Positions 13,380 through 25,490 of a DNA stretch of 64,000 nt are shown here, one piece after another. The DNA comes from Meghimatium bilineatum (Eukaryota; Mollusca; Gastropoda; Stylommatophora; Philomycidae), in assembly GCA_034231615.1 (NCBI GenBank), contig CM067298.1, positions 63,456,387-63,520,386 of the forward strand, given 5' to 3'. The first letter of the stretch is position 1. Each line of letters opens with the position of its first letter. Below the pieces are notes generated by a model. The model was not told the DNA's origin. It did not search any database and saw only the letters and a program-made list of their open reading frames with translations. Both the position numbers and the translations under genes were made by a program.

Positions 13380-14742
13380 ACTCTAATAAAATAATCAATA
13401 TTATTTTTTTTGTAATTAAGCATATCACTTTTTGAGTTAACCTTACCTTCATCAATTCATCAATTTAAACATTTTTTATCTGACCATCCTGTTTGCACTA
13501 GACATCTCATGTAGTTAGTATTACCCTATCTGGCTACTTTTTTAATGTTGGTACATATGAAAACTTCACGTATTTATGTGATTTAGTACATAATAAAGAT
13601 GAACGCTGAAACAAACACATCCGTACTATATTCACAATAATACTAATAATATCACATATTCTGTCCAAGATAATATATAAACCTCTAGGATCTTAAAGAA
13701 AGAACACATTTCTGATCTTGTGACCACATATTATTGATGGACTATAGCGAATAAATTATTGATAATTGGGGGCAAGGGCCGCTGAGCGATTTGTCTGAGT
13801 AGACCACATAATGGTTACTATGGGGACTTTTATTTGTCTTATTTATTGATATGGGTTACACACAAAACAGTTATTTATAGCTATCATATATTTTCCACTA
13901 TAATCATTAACTATAGTGTACACATGTCAATTGCGGGATCTCATACAATCTGACATTGTTTGGAAAATATGTAATGAAAGAAAAATTACTGAAACAGGTT
14001 AAAAAATAAACAAAAAAAACATTCTTAAGTATGATCGTTTGTGTTTTATTTTATTTGTTAGATATTAAGTTAATATGTCAACGTGGGAATCCCATATGCG
14101 ATTTTAGCTATAAGTTTATTTTATTAAGTGTAAACTGTAAAATTGCTTACCAATATCCTTTCTCTGTGCAATGTTGTTGCATTGGCATAAACAAGATATG
14201 TTAGTTGCTAACGGTATACTCCAAATATAAATATAGAATAAACACAATTTGTATTTTTAATAAACATGTTTTTCGAGAGCATCACATGACGGCCTTACAT
14301 TTATAGCATCACTATATATATATATAATGATATATATTGATATTATATTATGTTTGAGTTGTCGTCTCAACGCTTTTTGGAACCTTCTTATAAAATCACA
14401 GTAGTTCTACTAGATTTCACTTTGGATGTAGTCCAGAGATGGATATGCTTTGTTTCGCAGTTTATTTTTCAACAATTGCCGGATACATCCGACGGTAAGT
14501 GGTGCGTTATTAATAATTGGGTTTTTCATTATATAACAAATAAACAATAAGAAAACAACATTCATAATGAATGACTAAGTGTAATTGAAAATAGAAATTG
14601 AAAGGTAATACTACAAATAATTCGTGGAAATACTATTACAGATATCACTAGAGAAAAACAGACATGGTGATGGAGGTAAATATAACATTCGTTAAGAAGA
14701 CCAACGAATATCTTATATCTGACACGGCATTGATATGGAACC
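13380..14742. other. No recognisable gene
   Basis: Very AT-rich sequence, duplicated at 28805-30179. It holds short AT repeats near 14310-14340. The 66- and 74-codon frames at the duplicated position are short and differ by a frame-altering indel between copies. Confidence 0.6.
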
Positions 14743-14842
14743 NNNNNNNNNNNNNNNNNNNNNNNNNNNNNNNNNNNNNNNNNNNNNNNNNNNNNNNNNN
14801 NNNNNNNNNNNNNNNNNNNNNNNNNNNNNNNNNNNNNNNNNN
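14743..14842. other. Assembly gap (100 N)
   Basis: Exactly 100 N, the conventional size for a gap of unknown length. It truncates duplication copy 1: the 22 bases before it match 30158-30179, but the bases after it do not match 30180 onward. Order and distance across it are therefore uncertain. Confidence 0.99.
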
Positions 14843-15189
14843 TATAAATCGATGTCAGCGAAGAGATGATAATATTTAGTTTATTTTTGTCTGAGCTAAT
14901 ATAGCCATCGAGATTTCTGTTTGTGATTAGAGCCATTGGAGTGTAAAATGCTTTGAGCTACCCATGGAAGCACGTATATGTTTTTTTGAGATTTTTGTCC
15001 AAGTGTATCTGATTTCTGTTCGAAGTTGATTCATCTCATGGTTTTTTTTTTCTAAATGGGAATTACTTGTCGACTTTGTTCATAAACTGTCAAACAAGTG
15101 GTTCTGTTTGCGAAGTACTGGCACGTGTAACTGTGGGAAGTTGTGTTGGTGAGATACTGGAACATTTAGACGTAGGAAGTGGTTGTATT

Positions 15190-15700
15190 TATGATGTAAA
15201 GACATATTTTACTGTACAAATGGTTGTGTATGTGATGTACTGACACATTTAGCTGCATGAAGTGGATGTCTCTGTGATGTACTGACACATTCAGCTGTAG
15301 TACATGGTTGTGTATGTGATGTACTAACCCATTTAGCTGTAGTACATGGTTATGTATGTGATGTACTAACCCATTTAGCTGTAGTACATAGTTGTGTATG
15401 TGATGTACTGACACATTTAGCTGTAGTACATGGTTGTGTATGTGATGTACTAACCCATTTAGCTGTAGTACATAGTTGTGTATGTGATGTACTAACCCAT
15501 TTAGCTGTAGTACATAGTTGTGTATGTGATGTACTAACCCATTTAGCTGTAGTACATGGTTATGTATGTGATGTACTAACCCATTTAGGTGTAGTACATA
15601 GTTGTGTATGTGATGTACTAACCCATTTAGCTGTAGTACATGGTTATGTATGTGATGTACTGACACATTTAGCTGCATGAAATGGTTATGTTTTTGCGTT
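15190..15700. repeat. 42-bp minisatellite, about 11 units
   Basis: Units read GTAGTACATGGTTGTGTATG + TGATGTACTAACCCATTTAGCT. 42 bp is 14 codons, so the minus strand stays open as a 193-codon frame (15166-15747) with the 14-residue repeat QLNGLVHHIHNHVL. First and last units are degenerate. A secreted or structural repeat protein cannot be excluded, but there is no signal peptide, splice support or non-repeat domain. I treat it as non-coding. Confidence 0.88.
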
Positions 15701-15759
15701 CTGGCACATTTATCTGTGAGAAGTTGATTATGACGACGATATAACACGGTGTGAGTGTG

Positions 15760-16060
15760 ATCATTATGTTATGCCATGGAATTGTATCAAATATTTTACC
15801 TGGCAATCTTTTTCCTAAGGAAGTTTTTTCGAGTTCGCCAAGTGCAATACGAATTAGTGCCTCATTTTTATGTGTGATGTGTATAATATACTGCTCTGAG
15901 CAGTTCTACGCTCCGAGTTGGACTATGTAGTGAATGTCTTTGGTTTTGATGAAGGTTGTAGACAAAAATGGATGGCTCCCTTACAGTAGTCCAAACATAG
16001 ATCTTCAGCATGGTTCATCACATCTAACATCGTGAGGTGAAATAGCAAACCCACAGCTAC
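15760..16060. other. No recognisable gene
   Basis: Ordinary AT-rich sequence between the 42-bp minisatellite and a (TA)n run. No motif seen. Confidence 0.55.
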
Positions 16061-16101
16061 TATTGATAGATGTTTCTTGGCAATTTATGTGTAGGTGTGT
16101 G

Positions 16102-16104
<3 letters not shown>

Positions 16105-16186
<82 letters not shown>
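16105..16186. repeat. (TA)n microsatellite
   Basis: About 40 uninterrupted TA units. Confidence 0.97.
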
Positions 16187-16187
<1 letters not shown>

Positions 16188-16729
16188 TAGCGTCTATTTT
16201 ATTGGCTAATGCGACGGAACATTGGTCTTTTTGTGTATAGCTTTTGTAACTAATCAATATAAAAGATGAAAAACTTCAGAAAAGCCTAAATAAGTGACTC
16301 TATGAAGATGTATACGGTAGGCAATTTTGGTGAAGGAATTGGTTGCAATCAACTATTGTTATGAAGCAGTAGCTTGTCCTTGCATATAGTTGGATGGCTG
16401 TGGTTCAGCGCATTCATTATACAGAAGATAAAAAGAAGGTATGTATGATAACTCAATGTCAGAGGTCACGAGATAACAGTGCCAAGATATGGCGATGATA
16501 CAATACTACTGCCCCACAGAAATACGCATCGAGTAGTATAATATGTTTACATATAATATATTATTACTATATTAGGTATTTACAACATATATAATTCATA
16601 GTATATACTATGTTAATACAATTATATATTACATTACATGTATTATATATGTTATAAATCAGTATTGAATATAATTTATAATATTTAATACATTCCATCA
16701 AAGATCACGGTGTTGAAGTCGGAGATGCC

Positions 16730-17230
16730 AGAATGACAGGCACATCAGCAACCATTGTATCCTTCAACGCGATTAATAAAAATGCGCTTACAAAAAAATT
16801 TATTTACTTTCTGTGCAGACATGGTAAACTGAAAACGAAAAAGAAAAGAAGATGGCTTTTGGAAATTGAATCAAATAAGTTGGTACAACTGAAACATGAA
16901 CTGCAACACAATTTAAACCGTTTCTTTACAGCCTGCTTATTCCAAGCGGCAATATATGAATGTGATTCTTGGATAATCACCAATATACACATATGCAGCA
17001 ATGAAAAACAATGTTACAGAGGAAATTAATAAGAAAAAAATGACCACACACAAAATTATCACTAATAAGGACATCATGAAAAAAGTGAATGTAAAAGAAT
17101 ACTAGCTAAATAACAAGTCCATCTCTACAAAATTACAATATGTTAGCCATATCATGACACATCCGTCTACAATAGACCATACTGTATTAAATGGAGCCAG
17201 GGTAATGAAAAAGAGGTAGAACAAGAAGAT
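16730..17230 (+). pseudogene. LINE C-terminal remnant
   Basis: A plus frame reads ...LNRFFTACLFQAAIYECDSW, matching the LINE pattern in which a short linker is followed by LYGCESW. It then shows KCYRG-like and TNKDIMKKVNV (LINE: TNxDILKRV), and YVSHIMTHPSTIDHTVLNGA, the GHIMR box. Stops and frame changes occur near 17030 and 17110, so it is dead. The upstream RT fingers/palm is absent, so it is 5' truncated. Confidence 0.65.
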
Positions 17231-17660
17231 GGGCATGAAGTGAAACTCCGCAAATACATAACGCCCTCCAGAAGCAGCAATAATATCTCATGTTGATAAG
17301 GACTTTAACAAGAATGTCAAGATGGCTAAATCCTGTGCAGGTTATGCTAACTGAGGCTGAGGTATGAAAAACAAATAAATACTCTTGCTGATCATGAGAA
17401 ACATATTCTTGCAATTGTAAAACGACACAAGCATGCGTTGTTTGGGCGTATTATGGTGCATGATTTACTTTTTAGGACTTTTCTGCAGGGGATAGCTGTG
17501 GATGGTGGAGGAAGAGGGGAACAAAGAAACATATGAATTAATATTTTGGCGATTACACGACATATAATAAATACCATTTTATTACAAAATTATATGCCGG
17601 TGCATGACATGGTCCCATATAATAAATCTCCTTAGAAAAATTACAACATATGGGATAAAA

Positions 17661-17766
17661 GGCTATATAGTCTGAGAAAGGCTATATAGTCTGAGAAAGG
17701 CTATATAGTCTGAGAAAGGCTATATAGTATGAGGAAGGCTATATAGTCTGAGAAAGGCTATATAGG
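17661..17766. repeat. 19-bp tandem repeat, 5-6 units
   Basis: Unit GGCTATATAGTCTGAGAAA, nearly perfect, with one variant (TATGAGGAA). High homogeneity suggests recent expansion. Confidence 0.95.
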
Positions 17767-17820
17767 TCACCGAAGAAATCAAATAAGAAATGAAGACATC
17801 AGAAAGTTAATAAAGATCAT

Positions 17821-18060
17821 ACCATGAAATCTATATATAGATGAACAACAGATGGATTGGTTCGGCCATCCTATGCGAAGGGAAACATCACAGTCAGCTA
17901 TCTAGACATACAACAGCAGAAAGAATTGCTACAAAGCAGGAAGACGACTAAGAACAAGATATGAAGATTACTCAGAGAGATTGTTCAAAATCATGGCCTA
18001 ACCATGACAAGCGAAAAAAAGTTGGTCAAAGACAAAAAATTGCAATTATCAACGATGAAT
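17821..18060 (+). pseudogene. LINE tail remnant (WFGH box)
   Basis: Plus-strand translation gives QQMDWFGHPMRRE, the GH(V/L)MR box of LINE C-termini. A K/R-rich stretch follows (AGRRLRTRYEDYSERLFK, cf. GRRPxGRPRKRWxDxx), then a W-containing end. In-frame stops follow. It lies next to, and in the same direction as, the remnant at 16730-17230. The two belong to different tail types, so they are separate insertions. Confidence 0.6.
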
Positions 18061-18900
18061 ATGTGGCCTATCTGCATTTATGGATAAGACAAAATAGAAA
18101 AAAAATAATACAGACTGGACATGAGTAAGATTCTACACACTCAAACAAGGAACTTAACTGAGAATAGAGAGACAAGTCTGTGGTGTTGTTTCCAACGTCG
18201 AAATTCTACTACCGTGTGATGATTTGCGTTTCATGTTGCTGCTGATCTAGGTTGTAATCGTTATTATGTATTTGCAATTGACATTAACTAACACAATCCA
18301 ACATAAATACGAACACAGTATTTACAAAAACTGTTTATTTTCTATTGCCCGACTCTTATGACTAGACTTCAGCTTTATTTGTGATTTCTTATTAGGATAA
18401 CAACGCATGAAAAGTATGTTGACCGTTGTAGAAATGAAAAGTTATTCCTGCAAAGAAATACAAGATTTTGTGTTAAATTTCAAAGTTCTGCAACTAGAGG
18501 TGACCAATTTTAGAACAAAACGTCTAAAATGTCTGAGAGTTACAAGTGGATGTATACAAGCAGAGTAACTATGCATGTGCCGCGTACAGTGCATTTAGTG
18601 AACCTGGTAGATTTTTTAATCATGTAATTGGCAACATTCCCATACGTGTTCATCTCATCAGTGAGTTGTTGGTTGTGTGTTATTCTGAGCTTTCAGAAAT
18701 GACCATACTGTTTGTTTCCTCTATCTCTAATCGCCTTTCTATCATTTTTTGAACATGTACATTTTTCGCATGCAAAAAGTAAAACTCCGACATGTTAATT
18801 GATAATGGGAAGAATTGAGAAAGCAATAAGAACATACTGAACGTATGTATATTGCAAAAAGCAGCAAAAACAACATTCAGAGATAATGAAAAATATAATG
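18060..18900. other. No recognisable gene
   Basis: AT-rich sequence. TGAACGTATGTATATTGC near 18839 matches the start of the SINE 3' tail seen at 39862 and 45253, possibly a small SINE scrap. Confidence 0.5.
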
Positions 18901-18924
18901 TGTAATATGACCTTGTTATTAGAG

Positions 18925-19412
18925 GTGAGGAAGAGAGTTCTGCTGTGCTATATAACTCCTATATTCTAACATATAGATGCGAGTATAGGTCAATAAACAA
19001 ACTGGAAAGCGGGAAATTAAAGGCAATAGAAATGTGGTTCTTTAGAAAAATGCTGAGAATACCATGGACTGCCAGAAAAACTAATGTGGAGGTGTTGAAA
19101 GAGTCAAATGCGAAACGGACCTTAATAAATAATATAAGAAAAATACAATCTTCAATATTGGCCACTTCATGAGACAGGAAGATATGGAAAACATAGTCAC
19201 AGCAGGCAAGATTGAAGGCAACAGAGACAGAGGGCGACAACGTGAGAAAATTTTAGCCAGTTTGACGATCTTGCACGGCAGGGAAACAACAATGATCTTT
19301 ATACATAATACTGGAGACAGAGAGCTGTGAAGAGTCATGATCACCTACGCCAGCCGTATGACCCCTGATGATGATGCATATTGCCTAGGAAGAAATCAAC
19401 GGCCAAACATAC
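18925..19412 (+). pseudogene. LINE C-terminus with 3' tail
   Basis: The plus frame 18945-19172 includes AIEMWFFRKMLRIPWTARKT and NVEVLKES..., the standard LINE segment after the RT domain. After a frame change near 19155 it continues as IGHFMRQEDMENIVTAGKIE and RGRQREKIL. It ends near 19375 at the CCTGATGATGATG that follows LINE stop codons. The 3' tail ATATTGCCTAGGAAGAAATC (19378-19397) matches the tail of the SINE at 39755-39905. The element is 5' truncated and frameshifted, so inactive. This is the best preserved of this tail type in the window. Confidence 0.78.
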
Positions 19413-19439
19413 TGTGAGCATCAGTACGTCTTAAATACC

Positions 19440-20365
19440 TTACATTCCATAACAAACCTTTGCTTAGTGTACCTTGTAAAAACGGTAGACAATACATAAA
19501 AAACAACTCCTACTTAACTGATCAGCACATTGTTTTATTGTAACAGCTTACTCCAATCTAAACACAATTTTCTGTAAATGAAGCCATTGGAATTCTTGTT
19601 GAAAACGGATATCCTGACATGTAAACATGCCAGTTCCTTTTTAATATTGGTCCGAGGTAACCGGTAAAGAGTTAACAGTTGCTGGAGCATATGCAGGAAG
19701 TTGAAATTGGGTGTTCTGACAATTGTATCATTTTCTTGTCTCCAGATTACTAGGAAGCCAGTGAAACACGAGTACAGTGTTTTTATCTGACTCGGTTTCA
19801 GTAGTCGTATTACTGGGGAGACAAGACAAAATCAATACAGCAATGACCTATAAGAAAATGTAAATTTCTTTAAGTTTGTCCTCTGGAAAAGTCAATGATT
19901 TTTTACTCTCGATAAGTGGCTTTAATTTTTAAAGATTCATATCACTATATAACGGTAGGAAAAGTATGTTCAAAAGGAGTTGAGGGTCTTTAGGGGTGTT
20001 TTGCTGAACTTCATTGTATCTCACTGTAACATCAATAATAGGAAAGATGGTGTACTGATGAACTGGCAAAGATGAACCAGAAAGTACGACATATTGTTCA
20101 TACATGTTGAAATGAAGATTTTCAGTTGCAGATGTACGAACGAGTGAGACGTATCATATGTAATCAATACAAAAAAGAGATGTATTACTCGTTTGAAGAT
20201 GTAATTGTTGACTCCACATCTTGCTTTGTCTGTTAATCCTGCGGAGGAAAATACAATTTTAAATAATCATGAATACAATAAATTATTATTCAACTATTGA
20301 AAACTTTTCAGCCGTGACTAGTTGACGTTCCCTGACGCTGAAATGTAATAACATGTTTAGGAAAT
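19440..20365. other. No recognisable gene
   Basis: AT-rich sequence without long frames, repeats or recognisable mobile-element motifs. Confidence 0.55.
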
Positions 20366-20377
20366 GGATAGACTAGT

Positions 20378-20633
20378 AAGTACAAGTAAAGTAACCCATA
20401 ACATTTATTAATGCCGTAACGGTGTGAATTGTTAGCGATCTCACATTTCAGAGGCTCTGCAAATGGGGACGGTAGCCATCTCCTCTCCCTCGCAGCCTTT
20501 ACTTCCCGGATTAATCCGGTACTTATTTAAGGCTGGGTCGACCTGTGAGCCGTTGTGATCTGAGAAACATTTCCGCCTCAACTGAGGAATGAACCCAGAA
20601 CTATTCATATGCGAATCCAGTGAGCTAACCACT
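20378..20633 (-). mobile_element. tRNA-derived SINE, copy 1
   Basis: Minus-strand SINE closely similar to 58900-59170. On the minus strand it has a tRNA-like head: A box near GTGGTTAGCTCACTGGATTC, B box GGTTCATTCC. Then come a GTCGACCCAGCCTTAAAT body and a GGGTTACTTTACTTGT tail. Flanks GATAGACTAGT (20367-20377) and GATAGATTAGT (20634-20644) match at 10 of 11 bases and look like a target-site duplication. The head is shorter at its 5' end than in the other copy. The 93-codon minus frame here is a SINE by-product. Confidence 0.85.
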
Positions 20634-20689
20634 GATAGATTAGTCCATCCACTCGTATTCCCAATACAATGCCTGGTAGACGTTTGAAC

Positions 20690-21416
20690 AACAAGATTTG
20701 CACGAGTTAGATTAGCGAACATAGCTCACTACCAAATGTACTACGAAGATAGCTAAATTCCCAACTCTTCTAAACTACACACCTTGCTACGATACAAACT
20801 GTGCATGAAGATAACTCTCCACTAATTCTGCAAAACTACCAAATCAGTTCCACTTCCAACTCTGATACACTACAAACTCTGTTATCCTACAATATGTGCA
20901 ACGTATTCAGCGCACTATTGTCTCTGCACACTACCAACTCTGATACACTGCCAACTCTGATAACACTGCCAACTCTGATACACTACCCCCTCTAATACAC
21001 TATCAACTCTGATACACTACCAGCTCTAATACACTACTACCTCTAATACACTACCAACTCTAATACAATACCCCCTGTAATACACTACCAACTATGATAC
21101 ACTACCAACTCTGATACACTACTAACTCTGATACACTACCAACTCTGATACACTACCAACTAAGATACACTACCAACTCTGATAGACTACCAACTCTGAT
21201 ACACTACCGACTCTGATACACTACCCACTCTGATACACTAGCAACTCTGATACAATATCCTCTACTAAACTACCAACTCTGATACACTACCGACTCTGAT
21301 ACACTACCGACTCTGATACACTACCGACTCTGATACACTACCAACTCTGATACACTACCGACTCTGATACACTACCAACTCTGATACACTACCGACTCTG
21401 ATACACTAGCAACTCT
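20690..21416. repeat. Second patch of 17-bp satellite
   Basis: Decayed units at 20700-20930 lead into core units (CTCTGATACACTACCAA, CTAAGATAC and CTACCGA variants). Unlike the big array it contains off-register steps, for example a 32-bp spacing at 21245-21277 and an extra base near 20962. It directly precedes duplication copy 2, just as the main array precedes copy 1. Confidence 0.93.
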
Positions 21417-22597
21417 GATATAATATCGTCTACTAAACTACGTACTCTGATATTCTTCGAACTACGCTACAATATCAACTCCACTACAATACCAACTCCA
21501 CTACAATATAAACTCCACTACAATACCAACTCCACTACAATATCAACGTCATTACAATACCAACTCCACTACAATATCAAATCCACTACAATACCAACTC
21601 CACTACAATATCAACTCCACTACAATACCAACTCCACTACAATATCAAATCCACTACAATACCAACTTCATTACAATACCAACTCCACTACAATATCAAC
21701 TCCACTACAATATCAACTCCACTACAATACCAACTCCACTACAATATCAAATCCACTACAATACCAACTCTTCTTCACTACCAATTCTGGTACTGTACCA
21801 CCTGTACAACACTACCAACATTGCTACGAAGAAAGCTCACTAGCATCGCTGTTATACTACCAAATATGCTAAACTACCAAATATGCTACACTATAGATAA
21901 TGCTACACCACCAACTATGCCAAACTACCAACTATGCAACACTACACAATATACTACACTGCAATATATGCAACACTAGCAACTATTCCAATCAACCAAC
22001 TATGCCAAACTACCAACTATGTTAAAACACTATGCTACACTACCAATTATGCCAATCTACCAACTACGCTAGCTATCAACTATGCTACAATATAAAATAT
22101 GCTACACTACCAACTATGACAAACTACGAACTACGCTAACTATCAACTTTGCTACACAACACGCTAACTACAAATTATGATACACAACCAACTATGCTAT
22201 AATACCAATAATGCTACGATGCCGGTAATTTGGAAACATAGCAGGTAGCAAACAACCCATATAGGAGACATATATAAAACGTATGTGTTGAACCCCATAT
22301 CTCTAGACACAAGGGCATACAACGTAGTTAACAACTTCACGAGACATCTGACTAAAATACCTTGCTAGGAACTCACATAAACTGCCAAATAAACAAAACA
22401 CAGACAAACGTATGTGTAAGTGTGATTATCAGCAATATATTGCAAACTAATCAAGAAAATCAAATATTCTTAATAAATAATTTGAGTTCTAATGATTTTC
22501 ATTTTACACTATGAGTAAGATAAGACAGCCAATGAAAGTCAAGGCAATAATCAAATGAATCATTACAAAAGTCTGGATTTCGCATTAGCGTTCAAGC

Positions 22598-22870
22598 GAA
22601 GGCACAGCTTAGTCTGCTATGTTTGTCTTGTGAGTTCGCAGCTTAATTCTGTTAGGTTTGTTTTGTGAGTCCTCAGACTAGTCATTTAAGTTTGTGTTGT
22701 GAGTCCTCGGACTAGTCTTTTAGGTGTGTGTTGTGAGTCTGCAGCTTAGTCTGTTAGGTTTGTGTTGTCAGTCCGCAGTTTAAGTCAGTTAGGTTTGTGT
22801 TGTGAGTCGCAGCTTAAGTCTTTTAGGTGTGTGTTGTGAATCTGCAGCGTAGTCTGTTAGATTTGTTGTG
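22598..22870. repeat. 36-bp-type minisatellite (copy 2)
   Basis: Contracted version of the array at 7285-7680; about three units fewer. Confidence 0.85.
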
Positions 22871-23872
22871 ATTTCGCATTTTAGTATGTTAGGTGTGTAT
22901 TGTAATGCCATAATTAGCTGAAGTGTGAAAGCCAATCTTGAACTAAAAATAAGTTACAAACAGAAATAATGAAGTTCTTAAGATTAGAGAAAACAGTCTG
23001 ACTTATTTCGTGTCTGTATCTTTCGAATTGCCTAAATCTTTTCAATCGGTGTTTTACAATTTTTCAAGATTATAATATATGACCTGGCGTATTGGTGCAG
23101 TCTGGTAATTCGTAATTGGGAAACTCGTGCACAACATGCGGCTAATGATGTAGGGATCGAATAATGGCTGCGTTCAATAATATGAAAAAATTATTGCATA
23201 CACATACTATCGTTGATTGCATACATACATACATACATACATACATACCATATGTCTGATGACTACCTCTAGACTGTCTAGATCTGTTTGTTAACCTGCA
23301 GGAAACTGGAAATGTCAGTCGTTAATTAAGCAATTTCGAACATGCTTAAGGAGAGATCGAATCACCTATGGATATGCTCTGTGCGAAGTGCTGATGATCT
23401 AACTAACTAACTGACATCCTACACAACTTTAGCAGCACAGTCTAAGACAACAGTGTCTAATCTAACAATCGAGTTAGCATTTCCAGTAGTCGAAGATATT
23501 GAAATCATTGAACAAGTCATTGGACAACACAAAATAAAAGTGAAATGATGACGCTTTTGAGTGTATGCCTACAATTACCCTAGGATAATGGTATAAAGTA
23601 GCACTCAGCGCACATGCAAAATTACCCATGACAATGGAATACAGAAACCGTGACGGAACCATTGTTCATAGTTGATCACGTGTCTAGTTATCTTCTAGAA
23701 CAAATGGCGATGTAATAGTCAGTGTGATACCACAATAAATCGTTAATTGTGCAGAGAAATGTGTGTTATATACAGAACTTGTTGATTGTTGGTGAACTAA
23801 AAATTGTCTAAGAGAAGGACTAAACATCCATCCAAATCTACTGTCAGTTGTTCGAAATTATGAGCGACGTCT

Positions 23873-24010
23873 TCAATGATATGCTACTATGATTTGGTGC
23901 CGTTAAACGGACTAGTTCAATTCCCGTTAAACTCACGAGTCTTCAATGATATGCTACTATGATTTGGTGCCGTTAAACGGACTAGTTCAATTCCCGTTAA
24001 ACTCAAGAAT
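23873..24010. repeat. 69-bp tandem duplication, only in copy 2
   Basis: Two adjacent copies of a segment starting TCTTCAATGATATGCTACTA and ending CCCGTTAAACTCA. Copy 1 has one (near 8631-8699). This small duplication post-dates the split of the two large copies. Confidence 0.9.
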
Positions 24011-24342
24011 CTTCAATGATAACAGGTTTCTTATCAGCGATAACATGGAGCAATGAGCCTTCTGATTATAAGAGATTAGTTCAGTAATAACAAAATTCAT
24101 CGTTCACGATATGCTTTTTCGACTCAGATCTAACTTGCTGCATGCCGTTTCAACTCCGAAACTGTTCACTCCCGGACATATTAGCATCAAGTCCAAAAAC
24201 ACAGTGGGTAATAAACCATGTTGTCGTAGTGTTGATACCCTATCAACGATTGTCAACAGAATGTATTGCTGTCACATGCCGGGGAAGCCAACTAAACAAA
24301 TGCATGTCGATAATGGACGTGTTATGCCCTACATGTTGCAAC

Positions 24343-24680
24343 TTTGCACCTACTTCGTCGCTTGCATTCATTCTTAAACTCCTGTACATTGGGAGAATAT
24401 AGTCCTAGGAACGGAATGCGGTGTTTCATCATTTACATAGTCCTAGGAACGGAATGCGGTGTTTCATCATTTACAGATGTGTTGCGATATCTGAGCATAT
24501 TTCGGTCTGACATATTAGACGTAACTTGCTTTCTGTGTCACTTTGACGCTATATGTGGTTGGACAGATAACTACACACATAGCCTCATTAGTCGCATCTC
24601 GCGACATGAATGGAAGGCAAACAGTGTTGATATTATGTGCTCCCATTTTGGGCATCAGAGACACGCAAAGATACTGTAGT
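24343..24680 (-). mobile_element. Old SINE-like copy, (GAA)-tail family (copy 2)
   Basis: Counterpart of 9044-9345, lengthened by a tandem duplication of the segment ATAGTCCTAGGAACGGAATG through CATCATTTAC (about 24400-24475). Confidence 0.75.
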
Positions 24681-24821
24681 AATTATCTCTGACATGCAGC
24701 TAAAACTGTAAATAAAGAAGATCCTCTTCTGCCCGTAAACAGCGAAAAATAACGCTCTCAAATACTTAATTCTCTCCAAATCACACAAATACCAACACAG
24801 TACATGTATTTCTATCTTTAC

Positions 24822-25490
24822 CCACACAATCACTGTATGTTTGTCTATCTATACCCACCAAATCACTGTATCTCAGCATGCCACCCAATTAGTGGGTATC
24901 TCAAAATATCCACCCACATTACCTCACAATGTCCACGCAATCATTGTATTTCATAGCTCCCACCCAATCACCATATCTCACAATGCCCAAACAATCACTG
25001 TATCTCACAATGCCAACCCAATCACTGTATCTCACAATGCCAACCCAATCACTGTATCTCACAATGCCAACCCAATCACTGTATCCACTAATGCATCCTT
25101 ATCAGTGTATCTCACAATGATGCCTTATCACTGTACCTCATAGTGTCCACCCAATCACTACATCGCATAATGTATGTCTAATAAATGACTGTATAACACA
25201 ATGCCTACCAATCATTGTATCTCACAATACTCCCGTATCATTGTATCTCATAAGTCTACCCAATCACTGCAGCTCCCAGTGCTCACCCAATCACTGTATC
25301 TCACTTTGCCCACACACTCACTGTATCTCACAATGCCCACCCAATTACTGTATCTCCCAGTCCCACCCAATCACTGTATCTCGCAATGCCCACACAATCA
25401 CTGTATCTCCCAGTGCCCACCCAATCATTGTATGTCACAATGCCAACCCGATCACTATATCTCAAAAAATGCCACCCAATCAATCCATTC
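24822..25490. repeat. 27-bp minisatellite (copy 2)
   Basis: Counterpart of 9478-10065 with a different unit count and order in its left third. Confidence 0.88.

Larger units (their letters stand above)
6278..14742. repeat. Large duplication, copy 1 (about 8.5 kb)
   Basis: This block recurs at 21417-30179 with the same order of every sub-feature. The offset drifts from 15139 at the left end to about 15239 near 8235, 15425 near 9776 and 15437 at the right end, because minisatellites and short tandem duplications differ in length. Between those indels the copies differ only by scattered substitutions and single-base indels. Copy 1 ends exactly at the run of N. It may be a true segmental duplication or an unmerged haplotype joined across the gap. 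Confidence 0.93.

Noticed and set aside
15166-15747. 193-codon minus frame with QLNGLVHHIHN repeats as a gene
   Set aside because: It is fully accounted for by a 42-bp tandem repeat that has no stop in this frame; no unique domain or signal is visible.
20441-20722. 93-codon minus frame as a protein
   Set aside because: It lies inside a tRNA-derived SINE and reads through it; the other SINE copy is not open in that frame.
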